Below, one piece after another: positions 37,667 through 45,998 of a stretch of 63,171 nt of DNA. The position numbers and the translations under genes were made by a program. The DNA is from Lachnospiraceae bacterium. Its GTDB lineage: Bacteria > Bacillota > Clostridia > Lachnospirales > Lachnospiraceae. Numbering within the stretch: the stretch's first letter is position 1; the number at the start of each line of letters is the position of its first letter. Under the pieces are notes generated by a model. The model searched no databases and was not told where the DNA came from. It was given only the letters and a program-made list of their open reading frames with translations. The stretch spans positions 1 through 63,171 of the forward strand of contig QXWV01000120.1 of assembly GCA_009911195.1 (NCBI GenBank), read 5' to 3'.

Positions 37667-39619
37667 ATGAAGGATTTAGAATTAAAATATTTGCGCAGTC
37701 TGTCGCACCAGTATCCGTCAATAGCGTCGGCGTCTACAGAAATTATTAATTTGCAGGCCATCCTCAGCTTGCCTAAAGGAACAGAGCATTTCCTGACGGA
37801 TATCCATGGCGAATATGAGCAGTTTAATCATGTGCTGAAAAACGGCTCTGGTTCGGTAAAAAGGAAGATTGACGAAGAATTTGGGAATACGTTGAGCAGC
37901 AGGGATAAGAAGAGCCTGGCTACTTTGATTTATTATCCGAAGGAAAAGCTGGAAATCGTCTTAAAAGAAGAGGATAATATTGAGGATTGGTATAAAATTA
38001 CGTTGCATAGGCTGGTGCAGATTACAAAGAGGGTGGCTTCCAAGTACACCCGCTCTAAGGTGCGGAAAGCCCTTCCGGCCGACTTTGGCTATGTAATAGA
38101 GGAACTGATTACGGAAAAAGAGGAGATTCAGGATAAGGAAGCCTACTATAATGAGATTATCCATACGATTATACGGGTTGACAGGGCGCAGGAGTTTATC
38201 GTAGCGTTAAGCTATCTAATCCAGCGCATGGTAATCGACCATCTGCATATTGTAGGGGATATCTTTGACAGGGGACCGGGGCCGCATATTATTATGGATA
38301 CCTTGAGCCATTACCATTCGGTGGACATCCAGTGGGGAAATCATGATATTGTCTGGATGGGGGCTGCAGCAGGGCATTTGGCGTGTATTGCCAATGTTAT
38401 CCGGCTGTCGGCGCGCTACGGGAATCTGGACACTCTGGAAGAAGGGTACGGCATTAACCTGATTCCCCTTGCCACTTTTGCCATGGAAACATACGCGGAT
38501 GTGGACTGCGATAATTTTTCTATTAAATACAATACGGATTATAATACAAAAGATTTAAGCCTGGATATGAAGATGCATAAGGCTATAGCGATTATACAGT
38601 TTAAACTGGAAGGCACCCTGATTATGCGGCGTCCGGAGTTTCATATGGAAGACCGGCTGCTTTTGGATAAAGTGGATTATGGGAATAAGTCGATAACCAT
38701 AGACGGGAAAACTTATTCCATGAAAGATGTGGATTTCCCTACAGTGAACCCGGAAAACCCCTATGCTTTAAGCCCGGAGGAGGAGCAGGTCATGGAAAGG
38801 CTGCGGCAGGCATTTCTAAAGTGCGATAAGCTGCAGAAACACGTGCGGTTTTTATTTTCCCATGGAGGGCTTTACAAGGTATACAATTCCAATCTGTTAT
38901 ACCATGGATGTATGCCCATGGACGGGGAAGGGAATTTCTATGCGCTGACTATAGACGGTGAAAGGTATAGCGGAAAGGCGTTGTATGATATTTTAGACCA
39001 GTATGCGAGAAAAGGCTATTATTCCAAGCATAACCCGGCGGAAATGCAAAAAGGGCAGGATATGATATGGTATATCTGGGAAGGGCCCAATTCGCCGGTA
39101 TTTGGAAAGGATAAAATGGCTACCTTTGAGCGGTATTTCATAGAGGAAAAGGAGACCCACACAGAAACGAAAAACAGCTATTACAAGCTGTTGGATAACG
39201 AAGAAATCATCAACAAAATTTTATTGGAATTCGGCCTGGACAGCAAGCATTCCCATATTGTTAACGGCCATGTGCCAGTGGAATTAAAGAAAGGGGAATC
39301 TCCGATAAAATGTGGGGGTAAGCTGTTGATTATAGACGGCGGCTTCTCCAAGGCATACCAGGGGAAAACGGGGATTGCAGGCTATACCTTAGTGGCTAAT
39401 TCCCACGGGATGCGCCTTGTGGCCCATGAGCCTTTTGAGTCTGTGGAATCCGCAATACTGCACGAAACGGATATTTTTTCGGATTCTGTCATTCTGGAAA
39501 CGAGCAATTCCAGAATCAGCGTGGCGGATACGGATGGGGGTATGGAAATTAAAGAGACGATTCATCAGTTGGAAGTTCTGCTTCAGGCTTACAGGGATGG
39601 AACAATTATTGAAAAATAG
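37667..39619 (+). CDS. fbp: Class III fructose-1,6-bisphosphatase
   Basis: 650 residues, the expected length of the Firmicute-specific class III enzyme. Begins MKDLELKYLRSLSHQYPS, with metal-binding motifs of the calcineurin-like fold: FLTDIHGEYEQFNHVLKNG, VGDIFDRGPGPH, WGNHDIVWMGAAAG and a later NGHVPVELKKGE. It hydrolyses FBP to F6P in gluconeogenesis. Start at 37667 follows GGAAGGAGC; the frame is open further upstream, overlapping dapB, but without a site. Confidence 0.95.
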   Translation: MKDLELKYLRSLSHQYPSIASASTEIINLQAILSLPKGTEHFLTDIHGEYEQFNHVLKNGSGSVKRKIDEEFGNTLSSRDKKSLATLIYYPKEKLEIVLKEEDNIEDWYKITLHRLVQITKRVASKYTRSKVRKALPADFGYVIEELITEKEEIQDKEAYYNEIIHTIIRVDRAQEFIVALSYLIQRMVIDHLHIVGDIFDRGPGPHIIMDTLSHYHSVDIQWGNHDIVWMGAAAGHLACIANVIRLSARYGNLDTLEEGYGINLIPLATFAMETYADVDCDNFSIKYNTDYNTKDLSLDMKMHKAIAIIQFKLEGTLIMRRPEFHMEDRLLLDKVDYGNKSITIDGKTYSMKDVDFPTVNPENPYALSPEEEQVMERLRQAFLKCDKLQKHVRFLFSHGGLYKVYNSNLLYHGCMPMDGEGNFYALTIDGERYSGKALYDILDQYARKGYYSKHNPAEMQKGQDMIWYIWEGPNSPVFGKDKMATFERYFIEEKETHTETKNSYYKLLDNEEIINKILLEFGLDSKHSHIVNGHVPVELKKGESPIKCGGKLLIIDGGFSKAYQGKTGIAGYTLVANSHGMRLVAHEPFESVESAILHETDIFSDSVILETSNSRISVADTDGGMEIKETIHQLEVLLQAYRDGTIIEK

Positions 39620-39646
39620 CTTTGGGCACATTATTTGATATTATAA

Positions 39647-39678
39647 GACAGGAGTTTGCCGCCAGGCAAACTCCTGTC
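39647..39678. terminator. Hairpin between convergent fbp and lipoprotein genes
   Basis: GACAGGAGTTTGCC and GGCAAACTCCTGTC form a perfect 14-bp stem with a 4-nt loop. T-tracts are weak on both sides, but its position suggests a bidirectional terminator. Confidence 0.65.
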
Positions 39679-39701
39679 CTATACAATTGCAATGTTTAAG
39701 G

Positions 39702-40208
39702 TTAGTTTTTGTTATTCCCTACAACATCATCGGTTACATCGGATACGCCGTCGGCGATATCATCCACAACGTCACCTACCGCATTGCCGGCATCATCCAG
39801 CACAGAACCTGTGTCAGTATTGTTGTCGGTTCCGTTGGTAACATCGTTTACGTTTCCGTTCATATCATCGGATGAATCGTCAAGCCCGGTGTCAGTTCCG
39901 GTATCCCCGGTTGTAGTATCGTCAGCTCCACCTGTTGTAGTATTGCTGCCAGTACCATTGGCGCCATCACCTGTTATGGCATCGCTGTTAGTGCCATTTG
40001 TGCCGTTGCCTGTTGTAGCGTTGCTGCCAGTGCCATTTGTGCCAGTGCCGTTGGTAGTGCTATCATTAGCGCCGGCCGCATTGTCAGTACCGTTTTCTGT
40101 TCCGTTACCGTTATTGGCATTGTTGGAATTCCTGTTGCCGCATGCGGTGACAAGACCCAGCATAAGCACGATAAGGGAGGCGGAAATCAGTTTTTTACTG
40201 CTTTTCAT
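39702..40208 (-). CDS. Low-complexity Asn/Thr/Gly/Asp-rich lipoprotein
   Basis: 168 residues. The lipoprotein signal SLIVLMLGLVTACGNRN has its lipobox Cys at residue 23. The rest is almost free of hydrophobic and charged-basic residues: NG/TNG/TGS repeats followed by an acidic segment with DD and VVDDIADGVSDVTDDVV. It is probably an extended, surface-exposed, membrane-anchored protein. Repetitive coding DNA makes it prone to length change. Function unknown. Confidence 0.8.
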   Translation of the reverse strand: MKSSKKLISASLIVLMLGLVTACGNRNSNNANNGNGTENGTDNAAGANDSTTNGTGTNGTGSNATTGNGTNGTNSDAITGDGANGTGSNTTTGGADDTTTGDTGTDTGLDDSSDDMNGNVNDVTNGTDNNTDTGSVLDDAGNAVGDVVDDIADGVSDVTDDVVGNNKN

Positions 40209-40370
40209 AATAATCCCTCCGTTTTCATAATGTTTTCATGGATTTTTGCTAGTGATTTTTATGAGCACAACATTCTAAAATGCTGTAGGAATATTATGTG
40301 CATGAAAGTAAAAAATATACGTTGCCACAAAATATCAGTACGCCAGAAGAGGCAAAGGAATGAGGGAAAA

Positions 40371-41150
40371 ATGGAATTTAGGCCATGTATTGACATTCAT
40401 AATGGAAAAGTAAAGCAAATTGTGGGCGGTAGCCTGAAAGATGGGCAGGATACTGTCTCCGAAAATTTTGTTTCTGGGCAGGATGCTGCTTTTTATGCGG
40501 AATTTTATAAAAAGAATCATCTAAAAGGCGGGCATGTTATTTTATTGAATTCCAAAGATAGCGAATATTTTGAAGAAACAAGGCAGCAAGCCCTATCAGC
40601 GCTGCGTGCTTACCCTGGCGGCCTGCAAATAGGTGGCGGAATCCATGATGGAAATGCAAAAGACTATCTGGAAGCCGGAGCCAGCCATGTGATTGTAACT
40701 TCCTATGTGTTCCATAACGGGCGGATAGAATACGGGAATTTGGAAAAGCTGGTAAATACTGTAGGGAAAAATAAATTAGTCCTGGATTTAAGCTGCCGCT
40801 CCAAAAACGGCGTTTATTATATTGTAACCGACAGATGGCAGACATATACCCAAACCGAACTATCGGAAAATCTTTTGGAGGAGCTTTCAGGTTACTGCGA
40901 CGAATTTCTCATACATGCGGTAGATGTGGAGGGAAAAGCAAACGGGATAGAAGAGCGGGTTGCCAGCTTGTTGGGAAACTGGGGGAAAATACCTATTACT
41001 TATGCAGGAGGCGTCCATGATTTTGCTGATTTGGAAAAATTGAGAAAGTTGGGGAAAAATAAAGTAAATGTTACTATCGGCAGCGCCTTGGATTTATTTG
41101 GCGGAAAATTAAAGTGGGAAGATGTAATTTCTTTTTTAAGGAATTCTTAG
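40371..41150 (+). CDS. hisA: Eukaryotic-type HisA (ProFAR isomerase)
   Basis: 259 residues. The N-terminus MEFRPCIDIHNGKVKQIVGG and the later LQIGGGIHDGNAKDYLEAGA, VLDLSCR and ITYAGGVHDFADLEKL match the HIS6-like HisA subfamily of eukaryotes and some clostridia rather than ordinary bacterial HisA. It isomerises ProFAR to PRFAR in histidine synthesis. No other his gene is adjacent. Start at 40371 follows GAGGG; the frame extends upstream without a site. Confidence 0.88.
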   Translation: MEFRPCIDIHNGKVKQIVGGSLKDGQDTVSENFVSGQDAAFYAEFYKKNHLKGGHVILLNSKDSEYFEETRQQALSALRAYPGGLQIGGGIHDGNAKDYLEAGASHVIVTSYVFHNGRIEYGNLEKLVNTVGKNKLVLDLSCRSKNGVYYIVTDRWQTYTQTELSENLLEELSGYCDEFLIHAVDVEGKANGIEERVASLLGNWGKIPITYAGGVHDFADLEKLRKLGKNKVNVTIGSALDLFGGKLKWEDVISFLRNS

Positions 41151-41473
41151 TGCGCTGATATCTCCTTATGAGCCGATGATTGCTGTCAGCGGAAGATATG
41201 CAACATTTCACGCCCCAGGCTGTTGTCCGCCTTCCGCAGGAAGCAATCCCTTCGCCGGACATAAAAAACGCAAAAAAAAACCTATCCGATGCAAGATAGG
41301 TTCTCTCCTTAATCCGTTACCAAATCTGTTACCATATTACAAAGCCTAACTAAGATCTACCATAATGAAATGTGAATCATAAAAATAAAGCAAATCCCAC
41401 TACAATAGAAGAAAAATTATCTATATAAGAAGGCACATGTTGATACTGATTAATGTTGGTTATAATTATTTAA
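41151..41473. other. Intergenic region, hisA to csp
   Basis: 323 bases with no convincing gene. It holds the minus-strand terminator at 41270-41302 near its middle. 41155-41265 is more GC-rich than the rest and unexplained; 41303-41473 is AT-rich and featureless. Confidence 0.5.
41270..41302 (-). terminator. Minus-strand terminator downstream of csp
   Basis: Read on the minus strand, AACCTATC and GATAGGTT form a stem followed by a long T-run (plus-strand A-tract 41272-41280). It lies about 170 nt beyond the csp stop. Confidence 0.75.
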
Positions 41474-41674
41474 TTATAACTTTGTTACGTTTACAGCCTG
41501 AGGGCCTTTTTCGCCATTAACTACATCGAACTCAACAGCAGCGCCTTCTTCAAGAGACTTGAAGCCTTCCATATTAAGTCCAGAATAATGTACGAATACA
41601 TCATTACCCTGCTCATCAGAGATGAAGCCGTAGCCTTTTTGGTTATTAAACCATTTTACTGTACCTTTGTTCAT
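41474..41674 (-). CDS. Cold-shock domain protein
   Basis: 66 residues, a single cold-shock domain with RNP1 KGYGFIS and RNP2 VFVHYS. Binds single-stranded nucleic acid as an RNA chaperone. Start at 41674 ([10 protein letters not shown]) after GGAGG; five extra in-frame residues upstream are rejected. Promoter at 41727-41755. Confidence 0.97.
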   Translation of the reverse strand: MNKGTVKWFNNQKGYGFISDEQGNDVFVHYSGLNMEGFKSLEEGAAVEFDVVNGEKGPQAVNVTKL

Positions 41675-41726
41675 TTCAGATACCTCCAAAAATTAAATAT
41701 ATCGTTACAGAATTAACGATGTATTT

Positions 41727-41755
41727 AGAATATCATATTTGGTTCAAAATGTAAA
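41727..41755 (-). promoter_or_regulatory. Promoter of csp
   Basis: On the minus strand, -35 TTTACA and -10 TATTCT are separated by 17 nt. The 5' UTR is about 45 nt, short for a cold-shock gene. Confidence 0.55.
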
Positions 41756-41888
41756 GGAATAAATTTACTATTTGACGCAAAAAAGTTTTTTTTCAGGAAA
41801 ATAAAAATTTGTACAAAATAAAAGCTAATTATGCAAATACAAATTGTAATATATATGGTACATTATAAGCGGATTGAAAACAATCCAA

Positions 41889-41946
41889 TGTAAAATTCCC
41901 CTTTTACATGGGAAAAACACTTGCTTTCGGGTAAGTGTTTTTTCTG
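41889..41946 (+). terminator. Paired hairpins upstream of niaR
   Basis: TGTAAAA/TTTTACA (41889-41908) is followed by AACACTTGC/GTAAGTGTT (41916-41939) with TTTTTT. The second is terminator-like and lies in the 366-base gap between divergent csp and niaR; a third hairpin TTTAGCTT/AAGCTGAA follows near 41970-41997. Together they could form an attenuator in the niaR leader. Confidence 0.5.
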
Positions 41947-42040
41947 CGTTTAGGGGAAAATGATAAGGGTTTAGCTTTGCAGGGCGGCAAGCTGAACTAT
42001 GGGATTTTATGGGATTGAAAATTCGGAAGGGGGAGATGCT

Positions 42041-42562
42041 ATGGAAGGCGATGAGAGAAGGCACAAAATACTGGAAATCCTGCATAACGGGGAAGGCCCG
42101 GTGTCTGGAACGGAACTGGCCAGAAAGCTGGGGATAAGCAGGCAGGTCATTGTGCAGGACATTGCCCTTTTGCGGGCTACGGATAAAAATATCCTTTCAA
42201 CGAATAAAGGGTACGTACTTTTTGATGTGAGGAAGGATGTGGGCAGGAAGAAAAGAGCCTATAAGGTAAAGCATACGGATGAGGAAATTCTGGACGAGTT
42301 GTATACAATTGTGGATTTTGGCGGAAAAGTAAGGGATGTGGTGGTAGAACACGGGATATACGGGCAGATATCGGCTGAGCTGATTATTAACAGCAGGGCG
42401 GATGCGGAAGCATTTGTAAAAAAAGTGGAAAAGTATAAGACAAAACCATTGAATAATCTCACCCATGGTATTCATTTCCATACAGTAGAAGCGGATACGG
42501 AAGAAATTTTAGATAATATAGAAGAAAAATTGACAGAAAAAGGTTACTGCTTGCCAAATTGA
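42041..42562 (+). CDS. niaR: NiaR-type transcriptional repressor (HTH_11 + 3H domain)
   Basis: 173 residues. N-terminal winged helix (RRHKILEILHNGEGPVSGTE, LGISRQVIVQDIALLRA) and the C-terminal 3H domain with its histidines (VVEHGIYGQISAEL, LTHGIHFHTVEADT). NiaR represses NAD salvage or niacin uptake genes with nicotinate as corepressor. The start follows GGGGGAG. The next gene is a PTS-EIIC-like membrane protein rather than an obvious niacin transporter. Confidence 0.85.
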   Translation: MEGDERRHKILEILHNGEGPVSGTELARKLGISRQVIVQDIALLRATDKNILSTNKGYVLFDVRKDVGRKKRAYKVKHTDEEILDELYTIVDFGGKVRDVVVEHGIYGQISAELIINSRADAEAFVKKVEKYKTKPLNNLTHGIHFHTVEADTEEILDNIEEKLTEKGYCLPN

Positions 42563-42626
42563 ACGGGATATGTTATTCTTGCTATTGTCTGACAAGACAG
42601 ATGTATTAACAAGTGTCTTGTTTATG

Positions 42627-42714
42627 GCTGAAAATTAAAAATTTGCAATCCCAAGTTTGTGTCTGCGCAGCATCCACAAACTTGCAAAAAGCTATGCAGA
42701 AATGGAGTAAAAAT
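42627..42714 (+). promoter_or_regulatory. Pseudoknot leader element, copy E
   Basis: P1 GAAAATT/AATTTGC-like hairpin (about 42627-42650). P2 AAGTTTGTG (42653-42661) with CACAAACTT (42675-42683). Loop CTGCGCAGC (42663-42671) pairs with GCTATGCAG (42691-42699) except for one mismatch. The 3' strand is followed by AAATGGAG and an ATG at 42715 that opens a 17-codon ORF rather than the PTS gene itself. Confidence 0.7.
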
Positions 42715-42768
42715 ATGCTTTTTAATAGCATACAAAAAGCATATAAGTGTAAAATCCAGTCAGGATGA
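42715..42768 (+). CDS. 17-codon upstream ORF behind leader copy E
   Basis: Encodes MLFNSIQKAYKCKIQSG and stops 16 nt before the PTS-like start, with its stop overlapping the GGAGG of the next gene. It has the same binding site and spacing as the other leader-linked starts, so translation of this peptide could couple the leader to the downstream gene. Confidence 0.45.
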   Translation: MLFNSIQKAYKCKIQSG

Positions 42769-42784
42769 GGAGGGGCAAGGAGAA

Positions 42785-43852
42785 ATGAAAAAAATAAAAA
42801 ATCTTTTGAATGAGATTTTCATTAGCGGTTTGGGGGGGATGGCTTCCGGGCTGTTCGCAACGCTTATTATAGGTACGATTATCCAGCAAATAGGAAATCT
42901 GATACCTGGGGAGACAGGGCATTGCCTATTCCTCATTGGAAAAGTGGCAGCAGCGTTGACTGGGGCAGGAATCGGCTGCGGTGTGGCTGTAAAGCTGAAG
43001 GCGGGTCCATTAGTGGTTTTATCGGCAGCGACTTCCGGCATGGCAGGGGCTTTTGCGGGGAAAATTATGGAAGGCTCGGTCCTGGTGGACGGTGTCATAT
43101 GTTTTTCAGGGCCGGGGGAACCTTTGGGGGCATTTATCGCTGCAATCGTCGGGATTTATGTAGGGCGTTTGATATCAGGAAAAACAAAGGTAGATATTCT
43201 GGTGACGCCTTTTGCATGCATTGTGTCTGGGGCATGGGTGGGGCTCGTACTGGGGCCGCCGATTTCGGGCTTTATGACATGGCTGGGCTCTATTATTAAC
43301 TGGGGAACTGTTCAGGCTCCTTTTCTTATGGGAATAGTAGTATCCGTTCTGATGGGGGCGATTCTCACCCTGCCTATCAGCTCGGCGGCATTGGGGATTA
43401 TCCTCGGGCTTGACGGAATCGCGGCGGGGGCGGCGGCAGTCGGCTGCTGCGCCAATATGGTAGGTTTTGCCGTTGCGTCTTTCAGGGAAAATAGAGTGAA
43501 TGGGCTGCTGGCCCAGGGGCTTGGAACAAGTATGCTTCAAATTGGAAATATTGTGAAAAAACCGGTAATATGGCTTCCTGCCATTATAACCAGCGCAATT
43601 TTGGGACCGGTTTCCACCCTCGTGTTCGGGATGGAAAATAATCCTACGGGGTCCGGTATGGGAACAGCAGGGCTGGTAGGGCAAATTAATGCATACCAGA
43701 CCATGACAGGAGGGGGGATGTCTTCCGGCAGCGCATTGTTCCAGATATTCCTGATGCATTTCCTTCTTCCGGGAATGCTGGCTTTTTACATATCTGAATT
43801 CATGAGGAAAAAGAAATGGATTAAGTCCGGGGATATGAAATTAGATGTATAA
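42785..43852 (+). CDS. PTS EIIC-like membrane protein (PTS_EIIC_2 family)
   Basis: 355 residues and about ten hydrophobic segments rich in Gly (GLGGMASGLFATLIIGTI, GAGIGCGVAVKLKAGPLVVL, GNAAGxAxVG-like GAAAVGCCANMVGF, NPTGSGMGTAGLVGQINAY). The pattern matches the PF13303-type EIIC proteins of Firmicutes. No EIIA/EIIB domain is encoded nearby, so it may not be a phosphotransferase transporter; substrate unknown. AGGAGGGGCAAGGAG precedes the ATG at 42785. Confidence 0.8.
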   Translation: MKKIKNLLNEIFISGLGGMASGLFATLIIGTIIQQIGNLIPGETGHCLFLIGKVAAALTGAGIGCGVAVKLKAGPLVVLSAATSGMAGAFAGKIMEGSVLVDGVICFSGPGEPLGAFIAAIVGIYVGRLISGKTKVDILVTPFACIVSGAWVGLVLGPPISGFMTWLGSIINWGTVQAPFLMGIVVSVLMGAILTLPISSAALGIILGLDGIAAGAAAVGCCANMVGFAVASFRENRVNGLLAQGLGTSMLQIGNIVKKPVIWLPAIITSAILGPVSTLVFGMENNPTGSGMGTAGLVGQINAYQTMTGGGMSSGSALFQIFLMHFLLPGMLAFYISEFMRKKKWIKSGDMKLDV

Positions 43853-43933
43853 GAAACAGTAATGAAATAACTGCGGAATAGTGAAGTTATAGGCTGGATT
43901 GTTATCATTTCGTTAAAAAGTTCCTAAATAAAG

Positions 43934-43963
43934 TTGTATTTAGTGAGTCATCTGTGGTAAAAT
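43934..43963 (+). promoter_or_regulatory. Promoter of the M23/bactofilin operon
   Basis: -35 TTGTAT and -10 TAAAAT with an 18-nt spacer, about 30 nt before the M23 start. Confidence 0.55.
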
Positions 43964-43993
43964 ATTAAGAGTTTACTGGAGGTGACTTATTTT

Positions 43994-44764
43994 ATGAAGC
44001 TGAAAACGCGAAAGAGTAAGAAAAGTTATACAGTAATGATAATCTCCGATTCGGCACGAAACCAAAGAAAAGAATTTCATATTAACGCCGGGTTGGCAGG
44101 GGCAGTAATGGTAGTATCTTTTCTTCTTCTGGTATGCGCAGTCTGTTATGTAGTTTACAGTGTGATTACCTTATCCGATTCTATGGAACGGTTCAAGCTA
44201 CAGGCAGACCAGATTGTAAATTTGCAGGAAGAAATAGAACAGCTAGAGGCAGAGGCAGAAGGGCTGAAGGCGGAAAAGGAGGAGATGGCGGAGCAGATAA
44301 ATATTTTGAATGATACCGTGGACCAGCATGCACAAGTGCAGCAGGAGCTGGTTGCTGAGGAAGAGGAAGCCCATATACCAAAAGGTTTTCCTTTAAGTGG
44401 AACGGCACAGTTAAAAACGGAAGAAACGGCGGATGATGATGAAGAGGGTATGCGTGCCCATGAAGACAGGAAGGAAGTCATTTTTGCTGCATCAGAAGGG
44501 ATTAATGTAATAGCTTCCGGTACAGGAACAATTTTATCTGTGGACGTGGATGTGGATTATGGGAATGTGGTCAGCATAGACCACGGGAACGGTTACGTTT
44601 CTATTTACCGTAATAATGGAACTCCGGTAGTAAAAGCCGGTAACGAAATAACCAGAGGGTCGATTTTATATGTTGTCGGGGAGGATAATATGGAACTGGG
44701 CTACAGTATCAGTAAAGACGATACATATATAGAACCGATGGAAATGATTGAAATTAATGGTTAA
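43994..44764 (+). CDS. Membrane-anchored M23-like protein, catalytically degenerate
   Basis: 256 residues: cytoplasmic basic tail, one membrane segment (GAVMVVSFLLLVCAVCYVVY), a coiled coil (about 65-120, QIVNLQEEIEQLEAEAEGLK) and a C-terminal LytM/M23 fold (GTGTILSVDVDVDYGNVVSI, DHGNGYVSIYRNNGTPVVKA). The zinc-ligand positions of active M23 peptidases (final HxH) read ELGYSI here and the earlier His is also missing, so it is likely a regulator or scaffold rather than an enzyme. Paired with bactofilin, as in many cell-shape operons. Confidence 0.85.
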   Translation: MKLKTRKSKKSYTVMIISDSARNQRKEFHINAGLAGAVMVVSFLLLVCAVCYVVYSVITLSDSMERFKLQADQIVNLQEEIEQLEAEAEGLKAEKEEMAEQINILNDTVDQHAQVQQELVAEEEEAHIPKGFPLSGTAQLKTEETADDDEEGMRAHEDRKEVIFAASEGINVIASGTGTILSVDVDVDYGNVVSIDHGNGYVSIYRNNGTPVVKAGNEITRGSILYVVGEDNMELGYSISKDDTYIEPMEMIEING

Positions 44765-44804
44765 ACAAATCAAAGAATAGAAGGATTGAGAATAGGAGGA
44801 AGAT

Positions 44805-45200
44805 ATGTTGGGGAGCAAGAATAAGAAAACGGCGAATGTAAATGCAAGAATAGGGAGCATCATTGGTGCAGATATGGTAGTGGAAGGGACTATTACTTCC
44901 AATGAAGCTGTGCGTATTGACGGAAAAGTAAAAGGCGATGTAAGTTCTGAGGGGGCTTTGGTAATCGGAGAATCCGGAATGGTTGTGGGGAATATTAAAG
45001 GTGCCGATATCATGGTAGCCGGAACGGTAGAAGGCGACCTGGTTTCAGGGGGAAGGACAGAAGTGGCCTCCACAGGAAGTATCAGGGGCAACATCCAGAC
45101 GAGAAGCCTGATTGTGGATGAAAATGCTATTTTCCAGGGTCAGTGCAACATGAACCCTGCCGGAACTGGAACTAAAATGATAGAGGAAATTATGGAATAA
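44805..45200 (+). CDS. Bactofilin
   Basis: 131 residues, single bactofilin domain of short beta-helix repeats: GSIIGADMVVEGTITSNEAV, IDGKVKGDVSSEGALVIGES, VVGNIKGADIMVAGTVEGDL. Polymerises into filaments at the membrane without nucleotide and helps place peptidoglycan enzymes. A GGAGG site is present; the gene lies 40 nt after the M23-like gene and is probably in the same operon. Confidence 0.92.
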   Translation: MLGSKNKKTANVNARIGSIIGADMVVEGTITSNEAVRIDGKVKGDVSSEGALVIGESGMVVGNIKGADIMVAGTVEGDLVSGGRTEVASTGSIRGNIQTRSLIVDENAIFQGQCNMNPAGTGTKMIEEIME

Positions 45201-45220
45201 ATAATTTGCTTTGTAGGTTT

Positions 45221-45336
45221 GGGCATCAAAATCCCTGCCTGTGGAAGGCGTCTGGCATATCGTACAAAAGTCTGTAAGAATGATTTTTGTATGGCATACC
45301 AGGCATTTTCCGCAGGCAGGGATTTTGCATCAGCCC
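45221..45336. repeat. Long imperfect palindrome (about 116 nt)
   Basis: Almost the whole segment folds back on itself. AAAATCCCTGCCTG (45228-45241) pairs with CAGGCAGGGATTTT (45313-45326), TCTGG pairs with CCAGG, and TACAAAA pairs with TTTTGTA around a short apical loop. It lies between convergent bactofilin and yerC. It could be a bidirectional terminator, a MITE-like insertion or a long-hairpin RNA. Confidence 0.75.
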
Positions 45337-45350
45337 TAATGCTGTATTTT

Positions 45351-45650
45351 TTAGCCGGATTCTTTGTTTTCCATTCTTGTAAAAACCATTTCATAGCCGT
45401 CATTCCCGTAATTCAGGGAACGGTTGACACGGCTGATGGTGGCTGTGGATGCCCCGGTCTTATCAGCGATTTCCAGGTAAGTCTTATGGTTTCGCAGCAT
45501 AGACGCAACTTCAAACCGCTGGGAGAGCGACAGCAATTCGTTGACGGTACATATGTCTTCAAAAAATGTGTAGCACTCTTCCTTATCTTTGAGGCTGAGA
45601 ACAGCATCAAACAGATAGTCCACCGCATCTGTCCTTATTTTCTTGTTCAT
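45351..45650 (-). CDS. YerC/YecD family TrpR-like regulator
   Basis: 99 residues. TrpR-type helix-turn-helix ELLSLSQRFEVASMLRNHKT, YLEIADKTGASTATISRVNR with the family tail SLNYGNDGYEMVF. Members are small DNA-binding proteins of unknown target in Firmicutes. GAGGAAAAAGA lies before the ATG. Promoter at 45740-45768 on the minus strand. Confidence 0.92.
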   Translation of the reverse strand: MNKKIRTDAVDYLFDAVLSLKDKEECYTFFEDICTVNELLSLSQRFEVASMLRNHKTYLEIADKTGASTATISRVNRSLNYGNDGYEMVFTRMENKESG

Positions 45651-45739
45651 TCTTTTTCCTCATTTCCGCACTGGTTTCTGTGCATGGCTTTTTCCGAATA
45701 CCCTTCTGCATAAATAATTTGCAGATGAAATATATTGCT

Positions 45740-45768
45740 ATTTTATCATATTAAAGTTATAAAGTAAA
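45740..45768 (-). promoter_or_regulatory. Promoter of yerC
   Basis: Minus-strand -35 TTTACT and -10 TAAAAT with a 17-nt spacer. Confidence 0.55.
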
Positions 45769-45857
45769 TATGGTAACAGGAGAACTCACGGAAATCAATG
45801 AGAACAAGTGAAAAGCTATACCGGGATATGATTCGGCAACTTTCTCAAACATCCGGC

Positions 45858-45886
45858 TTGCCATGTGGTTTTGAATACTATATAAT
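45858..45886 (+). promoter_or_regulatory. Promoter of the DUF1836 gene
   Basis: -35 TTGCCA and perfect -10 TATAAT with a 17-nt spacer; 5' UTR of about 105 nt. With the yerC promoter this accounts for the 348-base gap. Confidence 0.65.
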
Positions 45887-45998
45887 AAGGCATGGGGAGG
45901 GTTTGCCGTAGCGGGAAAATGGCGCGCTGCTAAGGGAAGGGCGAATGCATGAGCGCGCCAGCGATTGGGGCTATGGTGTTTGTTAACGGAGGATAGGT

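Noticed and set aside
39702-40230. Plus-strand ORF antisense to the lipoprotein gene (Val/Ser/Pro-rich)
   Set aside because: It is the complement of the low-complexity repeat; the minus-strand frame has a lipoprotein signal and a ribosome binding site.
41074-41262. Minus-strand 62-codon ORF after hisA
   Set aside because: It overlaps the hisA 3' end, has no ribosome binding site and shows no family pattern.
42041-43852. niaR plus niacin-transporter operon
   Set aside because: The downstream membrane protein matches the PTS_EIIC_2 pattern, is separated by its own leader element and does not look like NiaX or NiaP.
45219-45713. 164-codon plus-strand ORF over yerC
   Set aside because: It crosses the long palindrome and lies antisense to a well-defined yerC gene.
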